A stretch of DNA of 64,000 bases from Steinernema hermaphroditum (GCA_030435675.1 CM059624.1:6658769-6722768), one strand, 5' to 3'; shown: positions 33,983 through 46,713, counted from the stretch's first letter. Notes: a model not told the origin generated them from the sequence alone. Program-made: numbers and translations.

Positions 33983-36900
33983 CTAGGCGTCGGAGGAGAC
34001 CGAACTCGATCTACCCCTGGAAACAGAACTCGAAGATGGTTCCTCGTCCGAGGAGGATTCCGCTATCTGACTATTTGCTGGCGCCATCGCACCCATCAGA
34101 AAACCGTAGGTGGAGTCGCTCGTCATTCTCGACGGCCGCTGTGTGGCCAGCTGCGAGTATGCCGGTGGAGGCGTCGTCGCCTTCGACCGACCCTGGCGCC
34201 TCGCTTGCCGAGGCTTCCGGTTTCTGCTTCTTACAGGCGGAGTTCGCATGTCGGCTGGCTTCACGACTCCGTACGTGGACATGCTGGAAACAGAAGAGTA
34301 AGTGCTATCCCAGGAGAACGGCCTACCTGGCAGCGGATGGAGGAGGGGCGAAGAAGGTTCTTCCGCCCGCGGGCATCGGCGGAGGCAACAGGAAACTGCT
34401 TCCGGCGTCCGAAGGCACGTGACCAGGATGTCCATAGTAGATCTGGGGTCCTTGCATTGTGTTGGGAGTTCGCAGGGTCATCTCGATCTGTGTTCCGTCA
34501 GTTGTCCTCAGGTGCGCTGCGGATTCATAGATTGAATTAGTGTTGACGGCGCCAACTCCGCACGGAATGCCTTGAGGGATCAGATTCACTGGTGGTGGTT
34601 GGGGAATCTGCGGTCCTCTTGATTCAATCTTTCGTTGCCAGTAGCAGATGACGCACATAACGATGATGAACACAGCGAAGATTGCCGGAATCGTGTAGCG
34701 GAGAACTGCCGACAGCTGTAGACCAGAACCGGCGTAGGAGTGGGCGTATCCATCGCCTCCTGTTGCCGTGTTGTACATCGCGATCGCAGAGCACAAAGTT
34801 TGGTTCTCATCGTTTCCTCCGTAGGGACAATTCGGGACTTTGTCACAGATATCGCTGCGTGCAATACAGTGTTCGGGACGCTGAATTCGTTGTGGCCAGC
34901 TATTGCAATCGAACTCCCTGGCCGGATTCGCACACGCGCATCCCATTTCATCGAAACCATCGCTGCAGTCGGCGACACCGTTACAGATCTAGAATGTGAG
35001 TGATTACTCAGTGTCTTTGAGGAAAGTGAAATACCAAATGTCTCTGAATTAGCGCTCCATCTCTGCAAGGCCACCAAACGTTGCTACCGGGAGCCACTTC
35101 GTTACCAAAGGACAGATGCGGGCAATTCATCTTGGATTCGTCGCTTCCGTCCCGGCAGTCGGCGTGTCCGTCACAAGTCAGAGATTTGTGGATGCACTGG
35201 AGCTGATCTTTGCAGCGGAACTGCCAAGACGAGCACTGCATGTTCTGAATACACGAATTCGGACTGAAAACAATGTGTTAAAGACTAGGAGACAACCAAG
35301 AAGCCCACTTGGAAAGAGCAAAGGAGAAACCCAGAGGACACATGCACTCGTGTCGCTTGTTCTCGAAGTCCCGAGGAACTCGGCATATGTGGGAACATTG
35401 CGAAGTGGCACATGTCAGTTGAACTTGATCAATTCTCTCCGTGGCGTCCGTCCCGAAGGCACGCATCACCGTAACGCGGTCCTTCAGATCCACAACGGAT
35501 TCTCCGGTCGGCGTCAGCTTCTCGTAGTCGATCGTCGAAGCGTTCATCATCAGTTCAACGAGGCGATCTCGATAGTTCTCTCCGTTCCTCGTAAGCAGAA
35601 TCAGCTTCTTGTCATCGATGGGCACCAAATCCACGGCCTTGTCGTAGCGAGCCACGAGATGGTGGCGTAAGTCGTTCGTGACGTAGATGTCCTTAGACCA
35701 GTAACCGGCCTTGTTGTAGTAGAAAAAGCGAAGCGATACGCGGTCCACGACGAGACGGACATGGTCTCTGACCAACTCCGAGGATACCACGGCCTCGCAG
35801 GCTTTTCCGTTGATATTGCACCGGACGATTGATGGTTCTTCAACATACCCACTGGAATCCACGTAGAAAAGAGCGTTCAGGCGGCCCAGAACGGCGATTT
35901 CCCTTGGAGCGGGATGCTTCCCGGTGATCTCCGACTTCTCCGACCCGGACACCACCGCGCCGATGTAGAGAAGTTCATCATCGTTCTTGATTCTCCAAAC
36001 GTGGATCGACGCAGCCTCACGTTCGTGTGCCCTGGCACAGCTCACGAAGAGTTGCCTTCCGGTTTCATCGATCGTGACATCGTAGAGTTTCGAGCAGTTG
36101 GCTTCTGCGTGGAGATGGACGGTCTGTGTAGTGTACGGTGGGAGATCGCTAGCCCTCTTCAGAATCGCGCGATTCTGGGCGTCGATCCAGTAGATGTACC
36201 GATGGCGTGAGAGAGGGTCGAAGGCAACGCTCGTGGGATAGCCGACATCGCTGATGGGGAGCACCACCATAGGCTCTTGCTTCAGAATGTTGGTGTTGAG
36301 ATTCGACGGCAGTTTCATTCGAACGATCCTATCCCGCATCCCGAGGAGAAGAAACTGCTTGGGCGCTGAAATTCAAAGAACCTCTTCAGAGCCAGCAAAT
36401 CCAGCACTTACGGATGCAAATGGATTTCGTCTTGTCGTACACAAAGTGGTCGGAGCAGAGGCATTCAGCGCTGGTGCTGATGTTGGCGACACACAAATAG
36501 TCGCAACGGCTTCTAGCTTTCGAAGAACAAACGCTTTCGGCGACACGACTCTTATGTTCAACCACCATCAAGTTTGTGACATTTCCTACACTCCAATGAA
36601 CCACTTCTCTTTGGCGATTGGAGTACTTCTCAATCGTGCCATCCTTCCAGTTACTGTAGTATACAGTATCGTCGAGAAGATGCAAAGCGTGCATCAGTGG
36701 ATTCCTTCCAAACAGAAGTCGCTCGGAGTTTTCGCCTAGATCAAATATTTATGAATGTCTTTCCCATCATTAGGATACCGTTTACTCCAGCGGTCCAAAA
36801 CTCTCCTGCTCCAACGAAGTTGTCCGTCGCCCAGTAGATCTTGTTCCGTTTCGAGTCGATGACAAGCGATGTGACGAAGTTGACCTTCTTGACAATCGTT

Positions 36901-39900
36901 GTTCCCCCATTACTGGATCCTCCGAGAGGCATGCGCTAAACAAGTTTCATAGGGATGCTTAGAACGACAAAGTTGGGAGTACCATAATGTTGCCATCGCC
37001 TTTTGCATTAACGAAGAAGACGAAAGGTTTGGATTCGTGTACAGCAAGAGCCATAGGCTCAATGTCCACCCATGAAATCGTACGTTTGACGGTGGCGTCG
37101 TAGTTCATGATCTCGATGACTCCAGCGCTTCTTGAACACCTTCAACGAACATTTTTGAAAAATGCGGATGAGAACCATAAGCTACCAGTAAATGTTGCCA
37201 CTCATTTGATCCACAGCAAGGCCGTCGAAGCGACCCTTCTGTAAGTGCTCCAAAAAAAAAAAAACTTCCGTACGAGTGGGGTCTTCGATTGCGGTACGCT
37301 TAATGGAACGACCTTCGCGATTCTCCGTGGTCCAGTAAATCCACCCCCGGACGCGATCGATCGCCGTGAAGCGATTTACTCCGTTCATGTGGGGAACGTG
37401 GAGGGGAGCAGGCTTGGAAAAGTTCGAGCTGACAGAAGCGCGCATGAAATCGACTTTTAGCTCGTCTGTGGAATAGAGCATGAATTCCGCAGGCTTCTTA
37501 CAAGTCACCCTATCAACTGAGAGCTCCATATCGTTGGGACAGAGGCACTTCGCTTCTCCATCGGGCCTAAACAATCATCATCACTGTGGAAATCATGAGC
37601 TAGATTACAATTGGACACATAAGTGAGAGCAACCTCCATTTTCCTGCTGACATTTGTGTTTAGAATCCTCTGCAACAGTTGACTTCAATTCGACAGCCTT
37701 GATCCCCATCTGCTTGTAGATCAAGAAATCCGAAATTTCCATAGTCCTAGTATGCTTATTCTTGTCCCAAAGTGTACCCGATAGCCTTTGGGCAGACGAA
37801 GAACGTGAAGGATCAAGATTTACTGCAGTTAGCCTTCGGCCATTCATGGCACTCGTGAATATGACGTCGTCTAAAGAACATCAACAGCTCAAATCTACTG
37901 CGCAGCCGAACATACCAAGACGGGATAGAGAAAACGGGTGTTCCAACTCATCGGCGACTGTCGCGATGTCACTTCCATCTTGAAGACGTGCTGACTTCAC
38001 AGAGAAACTCCTGGCGTCAACCCAGTATATTCTGTTGGTGGCTGAGTCAACGTCAATTCCGTTGGGCCAAGCAGTGTTGGCTCTGAAAGAGATGAGCACC
38101 TCTCTTCCAGATCCATCCAAATTGGCTTTTTCAATTCGTGGATTGCTGTCGTCCCAATCGCTGAAGTAGAGCTTTCCGTTTTCAGCATCCAGCGCAAGCC
38201 CTCTTGGCTTCACGAGGCCATGGGATAGAAGAACTCTCTGTGAGGATCCATCTAAGCGAGCGACGGAAATTCGCCCCATTCCGGCGTCCACCCAATAGAT
38301 ATTCTTGGATACGTTATCAATGGTCAGAGATTCGATATTCGTCGGCTTCTTAAAACGAAGGACCGTCTACAAGCACAAGATGTCAAATCTCGCGGATTTT
38401 GAGTAAAATGGTTACCTCCACATTGGTGCACCTCTTGAATAGGCACTTTTGGATTCGACACTCCGAATCGTCGACTTCGCTCCAGTAAACTTTTTCAGTA
38501 ACTGGGTCGTAATCAACAGCGACCATCGTTGTAGTTTCCGAATTGAATCCTCCGATCTCCAGAGCTTGAGGAGTCAAGTCGCCTGTATCCAGTGAAAAGT
38601 AGAAGAGACCTGTTTTGGACGCGACAAATAGAATTTTTTGTAGTCCTTCCGTGGAGCACGTCCTATTATCGGAAAGAAGTTCGACTCCGGTAGGACATGC
38701 ACAACTTCTCCACGGTTCGCCAGGCAGAATCAAACAGAAGTGCGAACACCCTCCGTTGTTTTCAGCGCAAGGATTAGGTTTCGTTCCTGAAATCTAAAAA
38801 ATTAAGCATGCAGTAAAATGCCAAATTACGTTTGGGTTGAGCTTTTTGTTCCAACAGAGCGAATGTCTCCATGTCACTTGATCGTCGAACCTCCACTATG
38901 GTACTTTCGCAGTTTGGCATTTTGCAGAACCGCAGACCTCCTTCGCTCTTCGATATTTCTGACCAAATCAAAATTTCCTAAAACCAATACGGTTGAAAAT
39001 CCAAAAGCGGTAGCATTTGCAGTACATCATAAATGCCTACATCGAAAGCTCGAATTCGATCGACTACAACACGACAAGATTTTCGATCATAGAAGTAGCA
39101 CTGGACGATTTCGGAAGTGTCTTTTCCAGCTAGATGCTGGACATAATAGAGCTTGCGATCGGCCACATCGAGAGTCAGAGCAGAAACAGACGAAACGTTG
39201 GCGAACTGGGTTTCATCAAATGGGTTCGTATCGAGGAACTGACCGTCCATCCAGGCGCGCTCGACGCGTTTTGCGTTTGGATTCAGCCAATACATATAGC
39301 TGAAGTTCAGAGCGGAGTGCATGAAAATCTCGGATAAAGACTAACCCATCGAGAGGATCCAACGAAAGCGAATCGACTCTCTCCAGGCCTCGTTGAAGCA
39401 CGACTCCGCATCTCGCCGATTCCTCCAGTGTGCATACCTCGATTCTAACGGCATTTCCGGCGGCTCCGATGTTCACTGCGGAGTAAACGAGGCCTGTGAT
39501 CCAGTCGACAGCTAGCGAAGAAACGGATTCGTCGAGAACGGTGCTCTTTTGGACGATGAGTGTTGGATTTCGGCGGCCATCAGTCGCAAAAGAGATTATC
39601 GACTGATTCGTGGGGTTGTAACTCTCCGAAAACACGCCAAGTTGCTGCAAGAAGTGAGATTAGAATATACAGAGATCGACTATTCTCACTTTCTCCGCAT
39701 CAGCAGATATCAGAATCGGGAAGTTGGCGCTGTTTTCGCTGTGTACGACGGTAGCATTATCCACGGACGCCTTCTGCACATCGAGATCTACGCGGACTAT
39801 CGTCTTCTTCTCGCGGACTAGCAGCTTCAGCGAAGAACCGGCGACGCTTCCCGTGACGACGCCGGCGGCTGCGATGAACAGAAGCAGCCGAAGAAGTCCA

Positions 39901-39905
39901 TTCAT
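33983..39905 (-). CDS. LRP5/6 (Arrow)-type LDL-receptor-related protein
   Basis: A large single-pass receptor. Signal peptide [19 protein letters not shown] (39905). Four six-bladed YWTD-type propellers follow, each closed by an EGF module: EGF1 near 38760-38640 (NNGGCSHFC), EGF2 near 37650-37490 ([12 protein letters not shown]), EGF3 near 36550-36410 ([10 protein letters not shown]), EGF4 near 35430-35330 (SQCSHICRV). Then come three LDLa repeats, near 35240-35110 ([14 protein letters not shown]), 35100-34940 ([13 protein letters not shown]) and 34940-34800. The membrane helix is [20 protein letters not shown] near 34690, then a proline-rich tail. Four propeller-EGF units plus three juxtamembrane LDLa repeats is the LRP5/6 layout (Wnt co-receptor); LRP4 has its LDLa repeats at the N-terminus. 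The tail contains PPPMP, PPPSAAR and TPPPAYSQL but no canonical PPPSPxS. There are many short introns. A 13-T run sits in the third propeller coding sequence. Confidence 0.88.
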
Positions 39906-40799
39906 GCCGTCGTTCGAGGCACAGTGAACCTGGAAGCAGCGGGAACTGAAGCGCGAAGAACAAAGAAGAACCCGCGGCAAAAAGTCCAATAATTCTTCAG
40001 CTGACCGATAGAACGCGGACGCGCCGTATATTATAGCCGACAGCCCCGACCCCGACGGCGGCGGCGCAATTGCATTTGCAAACGCGAAAACACATTCCTT
40101 CTTCGAGGAAGCGAAGAGGCAAATTAGTTCGCTTTGCAATGGGCTCCGTTGCAACTGTGAAATTTCACACGAAGATCTCTTTGCAGATCTCGTTCTTACG
40201 TTTTCTCTCACTTCGTTCACAGTTTCGCTCCGTGCGAAAGTTATTAGGTTTCTGTCTTAGCGCCAAGTAGAAGAACAGGTCGCAAGAAAACATCGAAAAT
40301 AAATGAATCAGCGGAACGAGGCAGTCAACACCTCTGATGCGATCGCACCTTTCGCGTCGCTTTCCATGACCACTTAACGTTTTACGACTATTCGGGGATT
40401 TTGTCCGCTTCTCCCACCATTTTACTACCACCACCACAGATACGAGTAATACAAAGTGTGCGTGTACTAAAAGAAAGAAGTAAGGCATTACGCAAATTCA
40501 ATCGCTCGCTTCTTCGTCGGTGATTCAGTGCTCTCTCTCTCTTTTAGTGATGATGGAGGTCGCGGTGGAAAGGGTCCAGTTCTGAAGAAGGCACTACGTT
40601 GAAGTTGAAAAACACCGGTAGAACGAAAGACAACGAAGGGGAAAACTGTTCGGGGGAGATGTGTGTCGGCTGTTTTTGGGTTTTCTGGAGAGGTATATAG
40701 CAGAGGATACATGTAGCTGGAAATATGTCGAGTAGGATAGCTGGGAAAGTACTCAGGATACGGTATGTACAGGTATGGGAATAGCAAAGTACACTGCGG
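39906..40799. other. intergenic region between LRP-like gene and memo-1
   Basis: Contains the promoter and leader of the receptor gene and the 3' UTR of memo-1. The frame upstream of the receptor ATG stays open to about 40220 but lacks a signal peptide in that register, so I treat it as untranslated. No other gene seen. Confidence 0.45.
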
Positions 40800-42077
40800 C
40801 TATTTTGGATTGATGTAGAGAGCTCCAGCTGCGTAGGAAACCGATGAATCCTTCATGTTCCGACACTGAAAGGAAACCAGAAGATGAACACAGGATCTTG
40901 GTTGGTACCTTATTCGACTGAGAGTATTTCAAAAACCGAAATTCGGCAGTGTGATTGTTCATTTGACGGAAATGTTCGGCAGCCTGAAAGGGATGAGGTT
41001 TAGAAACGGTGATGCAGCGGTGGTGCAAACCTGAAGCATGACACTGATGGGATTCCGTCCGCAAATTGTGTTCTGCGTCTTCTTCAGGTAGGTCGTGAAA
41101 GCATGTGGATCAACGGTCGAGATGGCGTCCATTCCCTGGAAGGAACCGGCGTGATCTGGCACCCTAGTAGCACACTCACCTCTTTGTCCATCGCGGCGAT
41201 CTGTTCGTGAACGGCTCTGCTATCACTGTTGTCATAAGGGGTGAAATGGAATCGATGGCCTGTAAATAGAGACTATGAATTCCAGGAATAAAGTGACAGG
41301 CTCACCCCAATGACAGAAGTCGGACGAAATCACAAATAGATTGCGCGGGTCGGCGATGTACTTCGCGAAGATCTTACCGTACATGGCTTGCGACGACTGC
41401 GTCAGCGAGCCGATGAGGATTGGGATTATCGAAAAGCTGTCAGGGGAACGACTAAACGAGATTTATGGACGTGGATCAGAGGACGGCGCCAAACTTCTCC
41501 ATGATCTTCGCGATGTAAGGCATCTGCATTTCGATGCTATGCTCCGATTCTTCGTCGTGGAAGTTCATAGTAGAGAAGGCGTTGGTTGCCATGAGATCTT
41601 CATTAGCTGAAAGGATTACGGTAGATCATGAATTTGTTAGCGGTTTATCACTTTTCTGATCGACATGAAGATTTCCGAGAGGAGTCTTGTACCGGGAGCA
41701 AGTCGTCAGGGCACAGTTGTTGAGGCAGACAACGTGGGAAGGACCCATCACAAAGATTCTGTTCCTAATCAAGGAGAAATATGCGTCTTCTTGAGAATTA
41801 CGGGACTTACACAACCTCTGGAATAACTTGCTTGAAGGCAAAGGCTGCGGTGTCGCCACAATAAGAATATCCAGCATGACTGAAAGAAAGATATTGGCTA
41901 GAAATAAAGCACTCGAAACACCACTTACGGAGTAATGATAGCTCTAGCAGATTTCGTAGGCTGATAAGGGGTTCCGGCCTTGTTCAACCACTCGGACAGT
42001 TCGGCGTCGAGGGTCTTCGGGTTGTCGGAGTACCACAGGCCGGCGTGGGAGGCGCTTCGAACTCGACCACTGTTCAT
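40800..42077 (-). CDS. memo-1: MEMO1 homologue
   Basis: MEMO1 is a metal-binding protein of the dioxygenase/LigB fold linked to ErbB2-driven motility, redox signalling and, in worms, RHO-1/NADPH-oxidase control. Exons read from [20 protein letters not shown]. The conserved metal and active-site segments are present: [16 protein letters not shown] (41875), [17 protein letters not shown] (41760), [11 protein letters not shown] (41340) and [13 protein letters not shown] (41070). The C-terminus is [14 protein letters not shown], an almost exact family ending. Introns are short; the one near 41610-41640 carries CTACCGTAATCC just before its acceptor. Upstream of the ATG an open segment reaches a TTATTTCAG acceptor at 42246, so a longer N-terminus cannot be excluded. 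Confidence 0.92.
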
Positions 42078-44037
42078 GGCTTCGGGATCTTCTGCTGTGG
42101 CGTCGGGCCGAGTGAAGAGCTTCGAGAAGTGAAGGAGATCGACGAGAAGACAGTACCCGTATTGAAGTATGAAGACGAGGAGGCGAGCGAAGAAGTTGGT
42201 TCGATGATGTTCGTGCGTTCCAACCGCAAGTCCAAGACAACAATCTGAAATAAACAGAACGGCTCAGCAACAAGAGTTGTTTTGACAGTTTCCACGGCTT
42301 CTCGCCCGAATACTACAGCGGCGCTACGGCGGCGCCGAAGACGCGGGCGGAACGGCGAGTGAAGGTCCAAAACAAGATCATATGACCACGAATCGACTGC
42401 GGCGGAGTGAGAAGGGAGTGATCGCGACCGCACCGCGCAACGCACCGCCCGCTGCGCGCTGTTTACGGCTTGAGAAGTCAAAAATAAATAGTGAATCGTT
42501 GTTTACAGCGGCCGACGACGGACCAACGCTCACCTGATGGAGTCGTTCGCCGCACAGATAGGTCGGTAAACAAAAATTGGGCCAGAGGGCCTCGAGTGCG
42601 CAGGAATAACGCAGCAATCAGGCAGAGCTCTCCTCTACACAATCGATCCGCGACTGCTCTCCGTCAGCCACAACTCTTTTTTCCTTCCGTCACCCATTGC
42701 CGAAAAGTGTCCGAAAAGGACAAAAACTACTTAAACGAACAGAGATCTTCTAATCTGCCTGTCCGGAGCAGGGGGAACTCAATTCTTCCGATTGGGACGC
42801 GTGCGGAAGTAATCTTCCTCAAGAAGAACCGCAGAGGGCAAACCCTTAAATAGCGAACCAGCAAGAAGAAGCTTGATCATGCCCAAGTATCACTCCTCAG
42901 TTGTGTAGCGGTCGCTTAAATGGAGGAAGTCATTCCGGATCAGCGCTTAAAAGCCTTATATGGTCACCCGGAGAAACCACCGGAGACGCCTCTTCGAATC
43001 CATTTGACACGAAGGAAACGAGCGAACGGAGGCTCGTTGTCACTCGACTCGAATAATTCATTCGGCGTTCGATATTTGCGACGCGGCACAAACATCACCG
43101 AAAAGGGAAAAGTCCTTTATCGATAAAGCACTCCCCGCGGACTCGTATCGATATCAGCAAATGGTGCCTGAAAAAGAAGCGCGGAAGGCCTCAGGAAGCA
43201 CTCCACTATCTTCCTCAAGCACCAGCTCCTTCTTCTCCGTTGGCCCACGGCCTCGGAGGACGAAAAATGTGGCTGCCAGCCGCAGCGCCGATCAGCTGGC
43301 GGGGGCATGTACGTCCCTCCCTCGCGGCGGCCGCCGCCGATGCTTGATCTCCAAAAGGATAAACAGTGACGTCACAGAGGCTCGCTCCGAGTCACTAACA
43401 GATGAGAAACGCGCGAAAGGAGAGGAATGCTCCAGGAAGCGACGCGGATGGAAGTGTACTTCCACGCGCGCCTTTCCGCGTTCGGACAACATTAATTCCA
43501 TTATTTGCACTCAGAACATACTGACGGGAAAAAATTGAGATAAAAGGCTGAAGTAGATAGCTTCGAAATAAATCAAGAGATCTACCGATCCTTGGAACCT
43601 GATCATGAAAATAGATTCGTACTGTTTTCAACAACAACCCTGTTTTCCAATAGTAAACACATTTACGGCTATCTATCGACAGATCATCTGTTTGTGCACT
43701 TTTGAATTTACTGTATATCGAGGTTCCCATTACAACGATCAGTGGAGAAGATGTATCCCACAGGCAAACGCTTTGCAGAGAGACTCTGTCTGTAAAGTCT
43801 GCCTGACAGACATCTGATTCCTGTCTCGTTTGTCAGACACAATGAGAAGAGAACTCTCGTCGAAGCGAAAAGATAGGCGGATGAGTATTCCTAGTTGTTT
43901 CGTCACGATTGTCTCTACTTTGAAAACACGATGGAGATCTTCTCTAGTGTACTTTTTACAACAAAACTGCCGCTTTTCCTCGTGATGTTTTGCGTTAAAC
44001 TGTCGATATACATGTTAACCTCACCTGCTTTATACAG
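42078..44037. other. divergent intergenic region between memo-1 and GLD-2 paralogue A
   Basis: 42078-42245 is open in several frames on both strands (see findings). 42250-42480 is GC-rich. A 125-codon plus-strand frame at 43161-43538 shows no family or splice support. AGAC/GTCT words cluster at 43780-43850. Likely two promoters. Confidence 0.45.
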
Positions 44038-46713
44038 ATGGATGCGAAGAGGCATGGGGAGATGCACGCAAATGCTGGCTACAAGCAGCTGGTGCATTTG
44101 TTCGTATCTGCTCTCAAGGTCGACCTTGCTTTCGTCGTTTCCAGTAAGTATCGTCGTTTGTATACGCTTGAGCATCGAATGTTTAGAAGCGAACCAAGCT
44201 GAGTTCGACCATTTCAAAGTTGGAAACAAGACGAGCCTCTTCTTCTGTGAATGCCGCCTTACAAATCTCTTCCCCACGCACTTCATTGGCTCTGGATTCG
44301 GTCGCTCTGATCGCCATTCACGATGGGCCGCGTGTGCCGACTTGGCGATGGCGCTCCAAAAGACCTACATACTGACCGACCAAATGATGACATGGGCAGC
44401 TGAAAATAGCCTGACCTATGCGACCAAAGCAGAGAGGCAGTGCGAATGGAAGAAGATCGGGGCGCGCTTCAACGCTTTCCGGACCTTAGCATCTGCAGGT
44501 TAGCACTTGTTCCTGGAAGGAAGACTCATACTTTGGTATTTCTTAAGCGGAGATTCCTATGGATGCGAAGGATCTCTCGGAAGAACAGCGCCAAAAACTT
44601 AAAGAATTCCTGGAGGTATTCAAGAGCAGAGTGGAGATGTCGGAACAGAACGCAGCCGCCGGGAAGAAGCGAAAATTGGAAGAAAAGACAGCGACTGCAC
44701 AGAATGAGTCAGCTCAGGGAGCTGCTTCACGTTCCCTCGATAACTCTGAGAACATAGGTGCTGAAGAGCCTCCTGCGAAACGTGTCAACGTGGTGGAATC
44801 GGATCATTTGGCAGATGTTTCTTCAGTCGATGGTGCCGCAGAAAATGGCAAGGAAGATTGCCCTGTGTATGAACCCGAAAAAGATAAGAAAGCCGAAGGA
44901 ATGCAACGGAGCAATGTCGAAGACGATGGGGCTAAGCCCACGGAGAAGAACGCACCGGAAACTCCTTCAGCTTCTCAACAGCTGGCAGTGAGCGAAAACC
45001 GACAAGTCAGAGAACAGCACACAACGAATGATGTCGCTGAAGATATGGAAGTTGTGAAAGAAGTTACTGGGCAGGGCGGAGGAGTCGAACCGACGTTTTT
45101 GAAGAAGTTGGATAGCGTGTTCGAACGGCATGCTCCCGAAGCTGTGGCATCGTCATCTTTCAAACCCCAGAGGAGTCACGCATGCTCGGAGAGCGAAGAA
45201 TCATTCATCAGCATCGCCGACGAACCCGAAGTTATAGCCTTTAATTCCAATTTGGAGAAGTGCATGCCCGGGAACGTATCAATGGGAGCAGTCGGCTTTG
45301 CGCGTGACAGAAGTGAGTATAACTAGTTGTGCTTATATTTCTAACGATTGTTATCGTTGCAGCTTTGCATGGCAACATTGGGGTTACCACTCAGGCAGGG
45401 TTCCTTCCCGTTTACGAAAAGATCCTCGCGTACAGAAATCGCTTCCCTCGGCAGTTCAAAGAATTTGACGAAGAAATATGGACTCATTATGAGACGAATG
45501 GACAGGTATCTGTTGGTAACGTGGCTTATTTGATTGTGCTGTTTTCAGAATGACTACACTTTCGCGTGGAAGATGCGCGCCCGCGAGATGATCCACCACG
45601 TGATTCGTGAGTCTTTCCCTATGTCGCAACTCGTGGTGGTCGGCTCCACGTTGAACGGCTGTGGGAGCTTCAATTCCGACCTGGATATGTGCCTATGCAT
45701 CAAAAACCCTCAAGGATACTACGACGACAACAGATCGAATGGCGTGAAGATCCTGAGGCGCATTTGGAATATCTTCAAGAATTTGCGTCCGCCTTTTATG
45801 AAAGATATTGAATTCATCAGCAAGGCAAAAGCAAGTGTCACGTGTCTTTGTCCTCTGTTTTATACGTTCTTTAGGTACCAATTCTCAAACTCTACTTACA
45901 CCCGCCTTACCACGAACTTGAGATAGATATAAATTGCAATAACACCGCCGGAATTTACAACACCCACCTTATGCATCATTATTCTAGGTATATACCCCGA
46001 TGTTACTCTGCAAGTTTATGTTGTTGTTTAGGATAGACGACCGTTTTGGATCCCTTTGCCTTCTAATAAAACACTGGGCAATCAACAACGACATCCAAGA
46101 CGCAATGACGGGAACATTCAACAGGTATTCGTCGTCATATATCGTTAGTTTGTTCTACGTTGTATCAGTTACTCTTTGATCCTCATGGTGCTCCATTTTC
46201 TACAAACTGGCTGTAGCCCTCCCGTCCTTCCGAATTTGCAGTTCCTCTTCAGAGAGCAGTTCACTGGTGAGATACCCTTGGAAGAACTGTCGCTGTTTGA
46301 AGACTTGCCTCCTTGGCCAAGTACGTTGATCGATCGACTTCTGTGCAAACTTGACTTTGCAGGAAAAGCGGTCAACAAGCAGTCGATAGGCGAGCTAGTA
46401 ATCGGATTCTTCGAATACTACTCCAACTTCGACTTCGACCATATCGGCATTTCCGTCCACAGAGGCGACATCTTCCACCGGTATGTTCGTGTTCGTCGAG
46501 ACCTTTCTAATTGCTTACTGTAGAAATGACCTGCCAGAATCCTCCGAGCGGTTTAAGCTGTATATTGAAGAACCGTTCGACGGACAAAACACGGCGCGTT
46601 GTATTACCAAGACGGAGAACTTCAACAAGATCCTGAACGCAATAATGAGGGCGAGGAACGCGTTTCTGGGAGACGGTGCTCAAGCGCCGCGTCTTAGGTC
46701 CATAGGGGTATAA
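44038..46713 (+). CDS. GLD-2-type non-canonical poly(A) polymerase, paralogue A, with N-terminal dsRBD-like domain
   Basis: The catalytic half is a GLD-2/TUT-type nucleotidyltransferase. GSTLNGCGSFNSDLDMCL (45640-45695) gives the GS and first two Asp. EIDINCNNTAGIYNTHL (about 45925) supplies the third Asp. RFGSLCLLIKHWAINNDIQ and the PAP-associated domain SIGELVIGFFEYYSNFDFD (about 46410) follow, ending LRSIGV. Before it lies a long acidic, Lys/Glu-rich linker (44559-45312). I extend the gene upstream because two further exons, 44038-44143 and 44187-44498, join it in frame (phases 1 and 1). They encode MDAKRHGEMHANAGYKQLVH and then a segment ending GSGFGRSDRHSRWAACADLA that resembles the last helix of a dsRNA-binding domain. 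ATG 44038 abuts TTATACAG. The intron at 45831-45874 is GC-AG. The enzyme would add poly(A) or other tails to cytoplasmic RNAs. Confidence 0.85.

Noticed and set aside
43161..43538. 125-codon plus-strand frame MVPEKEARKASGS...
   Set aside because: Low-complexity Ser/Arg-rich composition, no domain, no splice context and no 5' acceptor. Probably chance in GC-rich promoter DNA.
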